From NCBI RefSeq assembly GCF_021513175.1, contig NZ_CP090953.1:3158501-3222500 (forward strand): a stretch of DNA of 64,000 nt, given 5' to 3'. The notes under the pieces are model-generated. The model ran no database searches and was not told the DNA's origin. It saw nothing but the letters and a program-made list of their open reading frames with translations. This DNA comes from Sphingomonas sp. S2-65. Lineage in GTDB: Bacteria; Pseudomonadota; Alphaproteobacteria; Sphingomonadales; Sphingomonadaceae. Below, one piece after another: positions 1 through 8,772 of the stretch. Position numbers and translations under genes: made by a program. Each line of letters opens with the position of its first letter. The first letter of the stretch is position 1.

Positions 1-477
1 GTCGGCCGCGGCGGGCTGGAGGCGGGGGTGCAGGGCGCCCAGGCCGCGCTGCGCCTGGCGCAGATCGATCTCGCCAACACCGTGATCCGCGCGCCCGTCG
101 ACGGCCAGCTCGGCGAGATCGGCGTGCGCCAGGGCCAATATGTCACTGCCGGCACCCAGCTGATGGCGGTGGTCCCGCGGATGCTCTGGGTCACCGCGAA
201 CTTCAAGGAAGGCCAGACCGGCAAGATGCGCCCTGGTCAGCGCGCCAGCTTCACGGTCGATGCGTTGGACGGCGCCCGCCTGACCGGCCGGGTCGAACAG
301 CTCGCGCCTGCTGCCGGCTCGGAGTTCGCTGTCATCCGCCCGGACAACGCCACCGGCAACTTCGTCAAGATCCCGCAGCGCATCGCGCTGCGTATCCGCA
401 TCGATCCCAACCAGCCGCTCGCGCAGCGGCTGCGCCCGGGCATGTCGGTGCGCGCCCGCGTGGAGGGGCTGCGTTGA
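1..477 (+). CDS. HlyD/EmrA-type membrane fusion protein, 5' end outside window
   Basis: The frame is open from the first base, so this is the C-terminal 158 residues of a longer protein (family members are usually about 350-400 aa). The visible part begins in the helical hairpin (GAQAALRLAQIDLANT) and continues into the lipoyl and beta-barrel half, with VIRAPVDGQLGEIGVRQGQYV followed by VPRMLWVTANFKEGQ, which is typical of EmrA/HlyD periplasmic adaptors. Such proteins bridge an inner-membrane pump to an outer-membrane channel. The next gene encodes that channel and overlaps the stop codon by 4 bases, so the two are co-translated. The inner-membrane pump is expected upstream, outside the window. 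Confidence 0.9.
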   Translation, partial: VGRGGLEAGVQGAQAALRLAQIDLANTVIRAPVDGQLGEIGVRQGQYVTAGTQLMAVVPRMLWVTANFKEGQTGKMRPGQRASFTVDALDGARLTGRVEQLAPAAGSEFAVIRPDNATGNFVKIPQRIALRIRIDPNQPLAQRLRPGMSVRARVEGLR

Positions 478-1832
478 AGCGCGCGCTGACGCTGGCGCTG
501 CTGCTGGCGAGCTGCGCCGGTCCGGGCCCGCGCACGCCGCCGCCGGCCGGTCCGCAGGTGCCGCCAACCTGGCGCGATGCGGCGTCGGCTGCCGGTGTCA
601 CAGTCCGGCCCGAATGGTGGAACGCGTTCGGCGATCCGGTGCTGGGCGATCTCGTCCGTCAGGCTCTCGCCAACAATCCCGATATCGCACTTGCCGCTGT
701 CCGGATCGAGGAAGCGAGGGCGCAGGAACGGCTCGCCCGCGCGGCGCTTTCGCCCGACATCGGCGCCGGGGCCTCCGCGGCACGCGCGCGCTCGGTGGGC
801 GCACTTGGTACGCCGATCGAACAGACTCAAGCCTCGCCGTCGCTCAGCGTGGCTTATGAACTCGACTTGTTCGGCCGCAACCGACCTGCGCGGGAGGCTG
901 CGCGGCTCGGCACCGTCGCCGCCCAAGCCGCCCGCGACGCGGCTGCGCTGACCATCGCGTCGGCTACCGCGTCGAACTACCTCACCCTGCGTGCGCTCGA
1001 CGCGCGGCTTCAGGTTGCCCGCGACACCCTTGCGGCGCGCGGCGAAGCGCTTCGCGTCGCCCGCCGCCGCGCCGAAACCGGCTATACCTCGCGGCTCGAA
1101 CTCAATCAGGCCGAGGCCGAGTACCGGGCAACCGCACTGGTCGTGCCACAGACCGAATTGGCCATTCGCCGCTCCGAAAACGCGCTCAGCGTCCTGCTCG
1201 GCATCGCTCCCACTTCCATCCCGCGCGGCCGCGCCTTTTCCGATTTCGTCCTGCCCTCGGTTCCCGGCGGCTTGCCCTCCGATCTGCTCCGCCGCCGGCC
1301 CGACATCTTCGCCGCGGAAGCCCGCATCGCCGCCAGCGACGCTCGCCTCGAATCGGCGCGCGCGCAGTTTCTGCCGCGCATCAGCCTCACCGGCACTGCC
1401 GGTCTGGCATTGTCTTCGGTACTCGCTGATCCGATCACGCTGTTCTCGCTGGGCGGCAGCATCCTCGCGCCGATCTTCGACAGCGGCCGTCTGCGCGCCG
1501 GCGTGGAAACAGCCGCGTCGCAGCGTGACCAGGCCGTGCTTCAGTATCGCACCAACGTCCTCACCGCGTTCCGCGAGGTGGAGGACGGTGTCGCCGCCGT
1601 CGACCGCCAGGCGCGCGTCGAGGCCGAAGTGCGCGCCCAACGTGCCGCGCTGGCGGAGGCGCTGGTCCATGCCAGCAGCCGCTACCGGGCCGGTTATGCG
1701 TCCTATATCGAGCAGTTGGACGCGCAACGCGGGCTGTTGGCGGCGGATCTGACGTTGATCCAGGCACGCCTGGACCGCCTTACCGCCCTCGTGGATCTCT
1801 ACCGGGCCTTTGGCGGCGGCTGGGCCGGCTGA
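474..1832 (+). CDS. NodT-family outer-membrane efflux lipoprotein (TolC-like channel)
   Basis: A 452-aa protein of the OprM/CusC/NodT class. The N-terminus is a lipoprotein signal (hydrophobic LALLLASC lipobox, Cys at about residue 14). Two TolC-like repeats follow, including WWNAFGDPVLGDLV near residue 48, DLFGRNR near 135 and LLRRRPDIFAAEARIAASDA near 272. The start is a TTG that overlaps the adaptor stop as TTGA, so initiation depends on translational coupling. Together with the preceding adaptor it forms the periplasmic and outer-membrane part of a tripartite exporter. The substrate cannot be deduced. Confidence 0.92.
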   Translation: MKRALTLALLLASCAGPGPRTPPPAGPQVPPTWRDAASAAGVTVRPEWWNAFGDPVLGDLVRQALANNPDIALAAVRIEEARAQERLARAALSPDIGAGASAARARSVGALGTPIEQTQASPSLSVAYELDLFGRNRPAREAARLGTVAAQAARDAAALTIASATASNYLTLRALDARLQVARDTLAARGEALRVARRRAETGYTSRLELNQAEAEYRATALVVPQTELAIRRSENALSVLLGIAPTSIPRGRAFSDFVLPSVPGGLPSDLLRRRPDIFAAEARIAASDARLESARAQFLPRISLTGTAGLALSSVLADPITLFSLGGSILAPIFDSGRLRAGVETAASQRDQAVLQYRTNVLTAFREVEDGVAAVDRQARVEAEVRAQRAALAEALVHASSRYRAGYASYIEQLDAQRGLLAADLTLIQARLDRLTALVDLYRAFGGGWAG

Positions 1833-1938
1833 GTCCTTGTAATGGCCTGGTCATCGCCGCTCCCAGCATCGGGATCCGCACCGACAAGATCGTTGCCAAA
1901 CCGGATTGTCCCTATAGTCTGAAGGCTTTGGGGGAAGC

Positions 1939-3522
1939 ATGCGGCGCACGACTTGTTTGGCACTGGCCACGGCCCTGACGCTCGCCGCCCCTGCCGCCGC
2001 GCAGGATCTGCCCGCCACGTTCGAAGAAAATTCGATCGACGAATTGCGTGGCATGATGGCTTCGGGACAGCGCTCCAGCGCAGAGATTGCCGAGCTCTAC
2101 CTTCAACGCATCAAGCTGCTCGATCAGCGCGGGCCCACCCTCCGTTCGGTCATCGCGATCAGCCCCAACGCGCTGGAGCAAGCCCGCGCCAGCGACGCGC
2201 GGCGCAAGGCCGGAAAGCTCAAGGGGCCGCTCGACGGCATCCCGGTGCTCATCAAGGACAATATCGAAACCCGCGAACTGCCCACCACCGCCGGTAGCCT
2301 GGCGCTCAAGGACAATTGGACGCGCCACGACGCCCCGGTCGTTGCCCAACTCCGCGCCCAGGGTGCGGTGATCCTCGGTAAGACCAACCTCAGCGAATGG
2401 GCCAACATCCGCTCCACCAGTTCGATGAGCGGCTGGAGCGCGGTTGGGGGTCTCGTCAGGAACCCCTACGCCCTCGACCGCACCGCCTGCGGCTCTTCCA
2501 GTGGCTCCGGCGCCGCAGTGGCCGCCAGCCTCGCGCCAGTGGCGATCGGTACCGAAACCGATGGTTCGGTGGTTTGCCCCTCCGCGATGAATGGCTTGGT
2601 CGGCCTCAAGCCGACGCTTGGTCTTGTCAGCCGCACCCGGATCGTTCCGATCAGTCACAGCCAGGATACGCCGGGTCCGATGGCCCGCACTGTCAAGGAC
2701 GCGGCGATCCTGTTCTCGGCCATGGTCGGCACCGATCCCGAAGACGCGGCGACCAAGGATGCGGCGCGCTTTCGCAGGGACTATGCCGCCAGCCTTTCGG
2801 ATACGGCGCTCCGCGGCATGCGGATCGGCTATTGGCGTCCGCAGATGGACGCAGGCCTGGGTGCCAGCTTCGACGCCGCTCTCGATCAGCTCCGCCTCGC
2901 CGGCGCGATCCTGGTCGAAGTGAAGATGCCCGAGCTCAAGGGGCTGGGCGACGCCGAGTCACTGGTCCTTTACACCGAGCTCAAGGCCGATCTGGCCGCC
3001 TATCTCGCCACCACCCCCGGAACGGTGAAGACGCGCACCCTTGCGGACGTGATCGCCTTCAACGAGGCTCACAGGGCCGAGGAGATGCCCTTCTTCGGCC
3101 AGGAAAGCTTCCTGCGCGCCGAGAAGACCAAGGGGCTCGCCGATCCCGAATACTTGGCCGCCCGCACCAGCTCGCAACGTCAGGCGGGGGCAGAGGGCAT
3201 CCACGCGATGCTGAAGGCCGGGAACGTTCAGCTGCTGGTGACCCCCACCTACGGCACGCCGTGGCTAAGCGACCCCGCCCATGGCGACCAGTTCACCGGC
3301 CCTTCGGCGAGCGAACTCCCTGCAGTCTCGGGCTACCCGCATCTGACCGTGCCGATGGGCCTGGTCGACGGGCTACCGGCCGGCCTGTCGTTCATCGGCA
3401 CCGCCTATTCCGAACCGCTGCTGCTGAACGCCGGATACGCCTATGAGCAGGCAAGCCATGCCCGGGTCGTGCCGCAGTTCCGGGCGAGCTTGCCGGCGGA
3501 TCTGGGTCCGCGAGGCCGCTAG
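1939..3522 (+). CDS. Secreted amidase-signature-family hydrolase
   Basis: A 527-aa protein that starts with a Sec signal peptide (MRRTTCLALATALTL, cleavage after AAAQ). The amidase signature is intact: catalytic Lys in GIPVLIKDNIET near residue 108, the cis-Ser/Ser pair in the Gly/Ser-rich CGSSSGSGAAVAASLAP near 180, and GLKPTLGLVS near 225. The family hydrolyses amide bonds such as aryl and short-chain amides or peptide amides through a Ser-cisSer-Lys triad. The signal peptide places it in the periplasm. It is monocistronic, and converges with the next gene with only a few bases between the stops. Substrate unknown. Confidence 0.9.
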   Translation: MRRTTCLALATALTLAAPAAAQDLPATFEENSIDELRGMMASGQRSSAEIAELYLQRIKLLDQRGPTLRSVIAISPNALEQARASDARRKAGKLKGPLDGIPVLIKDNIETRELPTTAGSLALKDNWTRHDAPVVAQLRAQGAVILGKTNLSEWANIRSTSSMSGWSAVGGLVRNPYALDRTACGSSSGSGAAVAASLAPVAIGTETDGSVVCPSAMNGLVGLKPTLGLVSRTRIVPISHSQDTPGPMARTVKDAAILFSAMVGTDPEDAATKDAARFRRDYAASLSDTALRGMRIGYWRPQMDAGLGASFDAALDQLRLAGAILVEVKMPELKGLGDAESLVLYTELKADLAAYLATTPGTVKTRTLADVIAFNEAHRAEEMPFFGQESFLRAEKTKGLADPEYLAARTSSQRQAGAEGIHAMLKAGNVQLLVTPTYGTPWLSDPAHGDQFTGPSASELPAVSGYPHLTVPMGLVDGLPAGLSFIGTAYSEPLLLNAGYAYEQASHARVVPQFRASLPADLGPRGR

Positions 3523-3528
3523 GAGCGG

Positions 3529-3930
3529 TCAGGCGCGAGATCGCCTGGCGATACGCGCCTGCCACAGGAGGAGCAGCGGCACTTCGATCAGCTCGATGCC
3601 CAGCCCGATCCGGTGCCCCACCGACGGCACGCCTACAACCACCAGCGACAACAACCGCGCGGCGCCGCCCAGCATAACCATTGCGCCGAGCAGCCGCAGC
3701 CGCGGTCCCTTGCGCTCCACATGCGGGATGCAACTCGCGAACAGCAGCAGCATGCCCAGGAACAAGCCCGAGACATAGCGGAAATGGCTGTCGAGATCGG
3801 TAGGGATGACGGGTGGATGCCCGAGGAACCGCGGGCCGCCGGCAACCCCTGCCAGCGCGGCGCTTAGCGGCAACAGGAGCGTGATCGCCATCACCGCCTG
3901 CAACAGGCGCTTCTCGGCGCGTGCGCTCAC
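3529..3930 (-). CDS. DUF4345-type small membrane protein
   Basis: About 133 aa with four predicted transmembrane segments (for example AVMAITLLLPLSAALAGVAG, YVSGLFLGMLLLFASC, LLGAMVMLGGAARLLSLVVV). The pattern GGPRFLGHPPVIPTDLDSHF followed by RYVSG is typical of the DUF4345 family, whose function is not known. I chose the GTG at 3930 because it overlaps the stop of the upstream membrane-protein gene by 4 bases (GTGA); the longer reading upstream is an overlap artefact. It forms a two-gene operon with that upstream gene. Confidence 0.75.
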   Translation of the reverse strand: MSARAEKRLLQAVMAITLLLPLSAALAGVAGGPRFLGHPPVIPTDLDSHFRYVSGLFLGMLLLFASCIPHVERKGPRLRLLGAMVMLGGAARLLSLVVVGVPSVGHRIGLGIELIEVPLLLLWQARIARRSRA

Positions 3931-4385
3931 TTCTTTTCCATCTCCAGCAGTTCCTCGCGGACGTGGATCGCCCCCAGCGACATGCGTACCTCGAACAGGA
4001 AGTAGATCAGGCAGGCCATCAGCAGCACCATCGACACCACGAATGCAGCCGCGATGATCGCGCCGACATGGAGCGAGAACAGCCGCGACACGAACATCAG
4101 CGCCACCACGAAGCAGGTCGCCAGCGCGCTCGACACGCACAGGAAGATCGCGGTGTTGATCACCGAGATGCGCCGGTCGATCAGCCGCAATTCCCAGACA
4201 TGACGGTCATGTTCGGGCCCGGTCGAGCTGGGGTGAAGCTGCTCGAGCTTGCGCGCCCGGTCGACGATGCGGGCGAGCCGGCCGACCATGACGTTGAGGA
4301 TGGCACCTAGTCCCGCCAGCAGGAAGACCGGGGCGATGGCGGTCTGGATCGTCGCAGCGACCGTCGAGAGATAGGGGCTTTCCAT
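3927..4385 (-). CDS. DUF2721-family membrane protein
   Basis: A 152-aa membrane protein. It has an N-terminal hydrophobic segment (IAPVFLLAGLGAILNVMVGR), a charged loop (ARIVDRARKLEQL) and two further membrane helices (INTAIFLCVSSALATCFVV and a later one), then a charged tail ending in MEKK. This layout and the LGAILNVMxxRLARIVDRAR motif match the DUF2721 family, which has no established role. It is transcribed divergently from the FemAB-like gene and is the first gene of a pair with the DUF4345 protein. Confidence 0.78.
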   Translation of the reverse strand: MESPYLSTVAATIQTAIAPVFLLAGLGAILNVMVGRLARIVDRARKLEQLHPSSTGPEHDRHVWELRLIDRRISVINTAIFLCVSSALATCFVVALMFVSRLFSLHVGAIIAAAFVVSMVLLMACLIYFLFEVRMSLGAIHVREELLEMEKK

Positions 4386-4459
4386 GTGATCTGCTTATGA
4401 CGGCGGCAAACGCTCCGCGTCAAACCTGTTGGTAACCCGCTGGGGTTACAACCGGGCCC

Positions 4460-5560
4460 ATGACCAAGCCGATGCCGCTCGCCAGCTTCACGCGCCTGTC
4501 GCCCGTGCTCGGGGTCGAGAGTGTCGACGGGCTTTCGGCTGCGATCGATCAGGTCGCGGCTTCCGCGCCGCCGACTCATCGCTTCCTGCGCTACGGATGG
4601 TTCGCCGCCGCGCTCAAGGCCTATGGTGGAGCCGCCCGGACCCTGATCGTGACGCGCGAGGGGGAAAAGATGGCGACGCTGCCGGTGGTGCCTGTGGGTC
4701 CGCATCGGCTCGGCCTGGTGTCGGTGCCCGGATGCTATTGGCCGTTCCGCAGTTTCCCGGTGCGCGCCGATGCCGCGGTGGCCGAGGCCGGGGCGCTGCT
4801 GAGCGGCCTCGCCAGCCAGGCCAGGGCATTGCGGCTGGGCCCGGTCTATGACGGCGATCCTGCCTTGGAGCTGCTCAAGGAAGCGGCGCAGGCAGCGGGA
4901 TGGGCGGTGCTCGACCGGTTCGTCGCCGACAGCTTCCTGCTCGATATTGCCGCGTTGCGCGCAGAGGGCTCCTGGCCGCGCAATTCGACGCTGCGCAAGA
5001 ACCGCTTTCACGAGAAGCACCTCGGCAGCCACGGCGATCTCGCCTGGCGCTTCGTGTCCGGCGAAGACTGGAACGAGGCTGCGTTCGACAGCCTCGCCGC
5101 CGTCGAGCAGAAAAGCTGGATCGCCGCGCGCACCGACGGTTCGGACGCCAAGTTCACGCGCGAGGGGCATGGCGTCTTCTGGCGCGCGGCGGCGCAGGAC
5201 CCGGTGCTCGCAAAGATGATGTGGGCCGCCACTCTCCAGGTCGACGGCGCGCCTGCGGCCTTCTCGTTCGACTTGAACGCCGGCACGCTCAAATACGCGA
5301 TTGCCAACAGCTACGACCCGGCCTTTGCCAAGCATTCCCCGGGCAAGCTGCTTTATTACCGCAATCTGGTGCAGGCGATCGAAGAGGGCGTCACCGCGGT
5401 CGACTGGGGTGCCGGCGACAGCGGCTACAAGCAAGTGATCGGCGCCGAGCGTGGCCCCGCCATCCGCGACTGGCTGTTCGTGCGCCCGGGCCTGCCCGCC
5501 GCTGCCGCGACTCTGTTGAAGGGCCTATGGCGGCGCAGCGGCCGGCCGGAAGCCCGCTGA
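4460..5560 (+). CDS. FemAB/BioF2-like GNAT acyltransferase
   Basis: A 366-aa protein. Residues about 170-330 carry the Acetyltransf_6 (BioF2/FemAB-type) fold: LRKNRFHEKHLGSHGDLAWR, then WAATLQVDGAPAAFSFDLNA, then SPGKLLYYRNLVQAIEEG and a terminal WGAGDSGYKQVIGA. Proteins of this class transfer acyl or aminoacyl groups and often occur in envelope or polysaccharide loci. No such locus is adjacent here, so the substrate stays open. It is a single cytoplasmic domain without a signal peptide. Confidence 0.75.
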   Translation: MTKPMPLASFTRLSPVLGVESVDGLSAAIDQVAASAPPTHRFLRYGWFAAALKAYGGAARTLIVTREGEKMATLPVVPVGPHRLGLVSVPGCYWPFRSFPVRADAAVAEAGALLSGLASQARALRLGPVYDGDPALELLKEAAQAAGWAVLDRFVADSFLLDIAALRAEGSWPRNSTLRKNRFHEKHLGSHGDLAWRFVSGEDWNEAAFDSLAAVEQKSWIAARTDGSDAKFTREGHGVFWRAAAQDPVLAKMMWAATLQVDGAPAAFSFDLNAGTLKYAIANSYDPAFAKHSPGKLLYYRNLVQAIEEGVTAVDWGAGDSGYKQVIGAERGPAIRDWLFVRPGLPAAAATLLKGLWRRSGRPEAR

Positions 5561-5613
5561 CGCGATAACCCAGCCGACGCGGAACCGATCGCCTCGCCAG
5601 GGCATGAGCCTGT

Positions 5614-6384
5614 GTGCGGATCGCGACTTACAACGTCAACGGCGTCAATGGACGCCTGCCTGTCCTGCTGCGGTGGCTGGAGGAGAGCCAGCCCGACGTG
5701 GTGTGCCTTCAGGAACTGAAGGCGCCCGACGAGAAGTTTCCCGAAGCCGCGATCCGCGACGCGGGCTACGGCGCGATCTGGCAGGGGCAGAAGAGCTGGA
5801 ACGGCGTCGCGATCCTCGCCAAGGGCTGCGATCCGGTGGAGACCCGCCGCGGCCTGCCCGGCGAGCCCGAAGATACCCACAGCCGCTATATCGAGGCTGC
5901 GGTCGGCGGCGTGCTGGTCGGCGGCCTGTACTTGCCCAATGGCAACCCCAAGCCCGGGCCCAAGTTCGACTACAAGCTGCGCTGGATGGAGCGGCTGATC
6001 GACCATGCCGCGACTTTGGTCGGCATGGACGCACCGGTAGTGCTGGCGGGCGACTACAACGTGATGCCCACCGATCTCGACGTGTACAAGCCCGAGCGCT
6101 GGCTGGACGACGCGCTGTTCGCCCCCGAAGCGCGCGACGCCTATGCCCGTCTGCTCGGCCAGGGCTGGAGCGACGCGCTCCGCACCCTTCACCCCGGCGA
6201 ACGCATCTATACCTTCTGGGACTATTTCCGGAACGCCTGGAGCCGCGATGCGGGCCTGCGCATCGACCATCTGCTGCTCAACGCCCCGGCGGCCAAGCGG
6301 CTCAAGGCGGCCGAGGTCGACCGGACGGTTCGCAGCTGGGAAAAGACCAGCGACCATGCCCCGGTCTGGGTGGAGCTATCCTAG
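5614..6384 (+). CDS. xth: Exodeoxyribonuclease III
   Basis: A 256-aa member of the exonuclease/endonuclease/phosphatase family with all hallmark blocks: TYNVNGVNGRL at the N-terminus, the metal-binding Glu in VVCLQELKAP, GDYNVMPTDLDV near residue 147, RIDHLLL near 218 and the terminal TSDHAPVWVEL. It acts at abasic sites and 3' blocked ends in base excision repair. The start is a GTG directly before RIATYNVNG, which matches the normal N-terminus of the family. It converges with trmB. Confidence 0.93.
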   Translation: MRIATYNVNGVNGRLPVLLRWLEESQPDVVCLQELKAPDEKFPEAAIRDAGYGAIWQGQKSWNGVAILAKGCDPVETRRGLPGEPEDTHSRYIEAAVGGVLVGGLYLPNGNPKPGPKFDYKLRWMERLIDHAATLVGMDAPVVLAGDYNVMPTDLDVYKPERWLDDALFAPEARDAYARLLGQGWSDALRTLHPGERIYTFWDYFRNAWSRDAGLRIDHLLLNAPAAKRLKAAEVDRTVRSWEKTSDHAPVWVELS

Positions 6385-6412
6385 CTAGAGGTCCGCACGC
6401 CGGCGGCGCAAA

Positions 6413-7093
6413 TCAGACGCGGATGTAGCGAAAATACCAGACTTCATGCCCCTGGCGGCGCGCCTTGCGCTCGTAGCGCGTCTCGGGCCAATCCTCGGGC
6501 CGATTGAGGAAATCCTGCGCGGTCTTGGCCTGCCACGCAAAGTCCCTGCGGTCGTTCATCACCATCATCGACCAGCGGCAATAGGTCGGATCGTCGGTGC
6601 CCAGGCGGAACTCCGCTCCCGGCTTGAGCTTGGCGGCAATCAGGTCGAGCGGGCCGTGGTTCACCATCCGGCGCTTGGCATGGCGTGCCTTGCGCCACGG
6701 ATCGGGGTGCAACAGGTAGACGCGGCTCAGGCTGGCGTCGGGCAGGCGCTCCATCACTTCCAGGGCGTCGCCCATATGCAGGCGGACATTGTCCAGCCTC
6801 TCGTCGCGGATATGGTTGAGCGCACCCACCACGCCGTTGAGGAACGGCTCGCAGCCGATAAAGCCATGGCCGGGGCGCATTGCCGCCTGTCCGGCGAGGT
6901 GCTCGCCCCCACCGAAACCGATCTCGAACTCGAGCGGACGATCGTCGCCGAACAGCGCTTCGGCGGTCAGCGGGCCGCTATCGGGCACGCTGACCTGAGG
7001 CAGCAAGTCCTCGACAAGTGCGGACTGGCCGGCGCGCAGCTTATGGCCCTGGCGACGGCCATACAGGCGACGGATTGAAACGGGATCGGACAC
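6413..7093 (-). CDS. trmB: tRNA (guanine-N7-)-methyltransferase
   Basis: A 226-aa SAM-dependent methyltransferase that makes m7G46 in the tRNA variable loop. The SAM motif is LEFEIGFGGGEHL near residue 55, and the family signature HPDPWRKARHAKRRMV lies near 130, followed by the terminal TRYERKARRQGHEVWYFRY. In many alphaproteobacteria trmB directly follows metK. Here about 3.7 kb of signalling-type and unknown genes separate the two. Confidence 0.93.
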   Translation of the reverse strand: MSDPVSIRRLYGRRQGHKLRAGQSALVEDLLPQVSVPDSGPLTAEALFGDDRPLEFEIGFGGGEHLAGQAAMRPGHGFIGCEPFLNGVVGALNHIRDERLDNVRLHMGDALEVMERLPDASLSRVYLLHPDPWRKARHAKRRMVNHGPLDLIAAKLKPGAEFRLGTDDPTYCRWSMMVMNDRRDFAWQAKTAQDFLNRPEDWPETRYERKARRQGHEVWYFRYIRV

Positions 7094-7129
7094 GCAGCGC
7101 CTGTTAGCGCCCCAGCCGGCAGGTGCAAG

Positions 7130-7951
7130 CTAGATGGCCATCGCCATGACCGGCGGGATCGTGCGCGGCGAAATCGCGGCGCGCTGATGGTGGGCAAGCC
7201 GGCGATGCGCCGGCTGGACGGTGCGGGCCTCGCGGCGCGGCAGGTCTCGCGCGGGCAGCGGCAGCGGCCGTTCAGCCTGAACGTGGCGAACACCGATCGC
7301 GGCGAGCACCGCGCACGCAGCTTCGCTGTCCGCGCCGCGTGCGACCACCGTCACTCCCATGCTGCGGGCCAGGCGCATGACACCCTCGGCGACCAGCCGG
7401 CGTGATGGGCTTGAGTCGATGTTGCGGACCAGCGCCGGGTCGAGCTTGACGTAGCGCGGCGTGAAGCTGCCGAGCAGCTTGAGCGCGACGGGCCCGGCGG
7501 CGAAGCTGTCGAAAGCGATGGCCAGGCCGCGCCCGGTGCAGGCCCGTGCCATTGCGGCGGCGGACGGCAAGTTGCTACCCTCGTCTGCGCTGATCTCCAC
7601 CACGATGCGATCGATCGGAAAGCGATAGGCAAGCGCGGTGCGGAACAGGTGGGAAAGAAGCGGCTCGGCCATTCCCGCCGTGGCCTCCACGGGTATCGCG
7701 AGCAGCGCGCCGGAGTCGCGAAGCCCAGTTGAAACCGCCGCCGCCAGGGCAAGGGCGATGCGGCTGGCTTCCAGCGCGGAGCGCTTTTCGAGCGGAAGCG
7801 CGGCGCGAACGGCACTGAAGCTGCACCCGTCCTGCGGCGTCGCGCGCGCGACATAGGCAAAGGGCTGGGCGATCCCGGCGGCGTGCATCGGCTGGAAGGC
7901 GATGCGAAGGGCGAGACTGGGATCGATGGCGGAGATCGTGCGGGAGGTCAT
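7130..7951 (-). CDS. Degenerate EAL-domain protein A
   Basis: About 273 aa covering a single EAL fold. Recognisable blocks are IAFQPMHAAG (canonical QPI...), IVVEISADEG (metal Glu), AIAFDSFAAG (canonical DDFGxG), RYVKLDPALV (canonical KIDxxFI) and HVQAERPLPLP (canonical QGY). The EAL signature itself is replaced by YVAR, the second Asp of DDFG is Ser and the VE of the last motif is missing. Cyclic di-GMP hydrolysis is therefore unlikely; a binding or scaffolding role is an inference. Start chosen at 7951 because GGGGAAG precedes it. A second, differently degenerate EAL protein lies at 8773-9519. Confidence 0.75.
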   Translation of the reverse strand: MTSRTISAIDPSLALRIAFQPMHAAGIAQPFAYVARATPQDGCSFSAVRAALPLEKRSALEASRIALALAAAVSTGLRDSGALLAIPVEATAGMAEPLLSHLFRTALAYRFPIDRIVVEISADEGSNLPSAAAMARACTGRGLAIAFDSFAAGPVALKLLGSFTPRYVKLDPALVRNIDSSPSRRLVAEGVMRLARSMGVTVVARGADSEAACAVLAAIGVRHVQAERPLPLPARDLPRREARTVQPAHRRLAHHQRAAISPRTIPPVMAMAI

Positions 7952-8118
7952 GGAGCTTCCCCTTTCGAGTCCTGAACTATTGGTTAACGCAGCGTCAGGA
8001 CACTCCGTGCGTCGCCGCATTGGGTTCGCCCCGATAGGGATTCTCCCGAGGCAACCGCACCTGTCGGATGGCTCCGCTCGCCCGGAAACGGTTTGTCACA
8101 GCGCCATGCCGAACCTTC

Positions 8119-8769
8119 ATGGACGCGGTGGGTTATGACCGCATGGGATCCAGGAAGAAGCTTAAGGCGCCGAAAGCCGCGGAGCGCGCGAGCAAGGCGG
8201 AGCGCATCGACGCGGCAATTGCCGCCGCCGCGGTGAAGCACCGCGACAATCTCGCAGTCAGGGCAGTGGGCTTGTTGAGCGACGCTTCGGACCAGCCGCC
8301 GCTGCTCGTCGCATCATCGGTCACGCTCGCTGCGGGGTTGCTGCTGCGCCGGCCTCGCGTCGCCCGCGTCGGATTTAGGATGCTGGCAAGCGAAGCGGTG
8401 GCGACCGGCATGAAGGCGGTGATCAAGCGCTATGTCGCCCGCACCCGACCGCACAAGATGCTGGAGGATGGAAGATACCAGCTTCACAAGGACAGCAAGG
8501 CGCAGAAGAACGAAGGGCCGTGGAACAGCTTTCCGTCGGGTCACACCGCCGGCGCAGTCGCCGTCGGTCGCGCCTTCAGCCGCGAATATCCGGGTGCCTC
8601 CGGCGCGGCCGCCGCGTTGGCGACGGCGGTAGGGGTCGTCCAGCTGCCGAAAGGAACCCATTTCTCGAGCGATGTCGCCGCGGGCGCAATAGTCGGGCTG
8701 GTGGCCGAGGCTATCGTCGACCAGGCGATGGGCGCCGGGGCCGTAATCCTTCGTACGCGCGGAGCCTGA
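8119..8769 (+). CDS. PAP2-superfamily phosphatase
   Basis: About 216 aa. The three PAP2/haloperoxidase phosphatase motifs are present: KRYVARTRPHKM (KxxxxxxRP), PSGHTAGAVAVGRAFS (PSGH) and the terminal HFSSDVAAGAIVG (His of RxxxxxH, although the Arg is replaced in KGTHFSSD). The middle and end contain hydrophobic helices, so the protein is probably membrane-associated and acts on lipid phosphates. The start is uncertain: ATG codons at 8119 and 8143 are both possible and neither has a strong ribosome-binding site. It is divergent from EAL protein A and converges with EAL protein B. Confidence 0.75.
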   Translation: MDAVGYDRMGSRKKLKAPKAAERASKAERIDAAIAAAAVKHRDNLAVRAVGLLSDASDQPPLLVASSVTLAAGLLLRRPRVARVGFRMLASEAVATGMKAVIKRYVARTRPHKMLEDGRYQLHKDSKAQKNEGPWNSFPSGHTAGAVAVGRAFSREYPGASGAAAALATAVGVVQLPKGTHFSSDVAAGAIVGLVAEAIVDQAMGAGAVILRTRGA

Positions 8770-8772
8770 GCG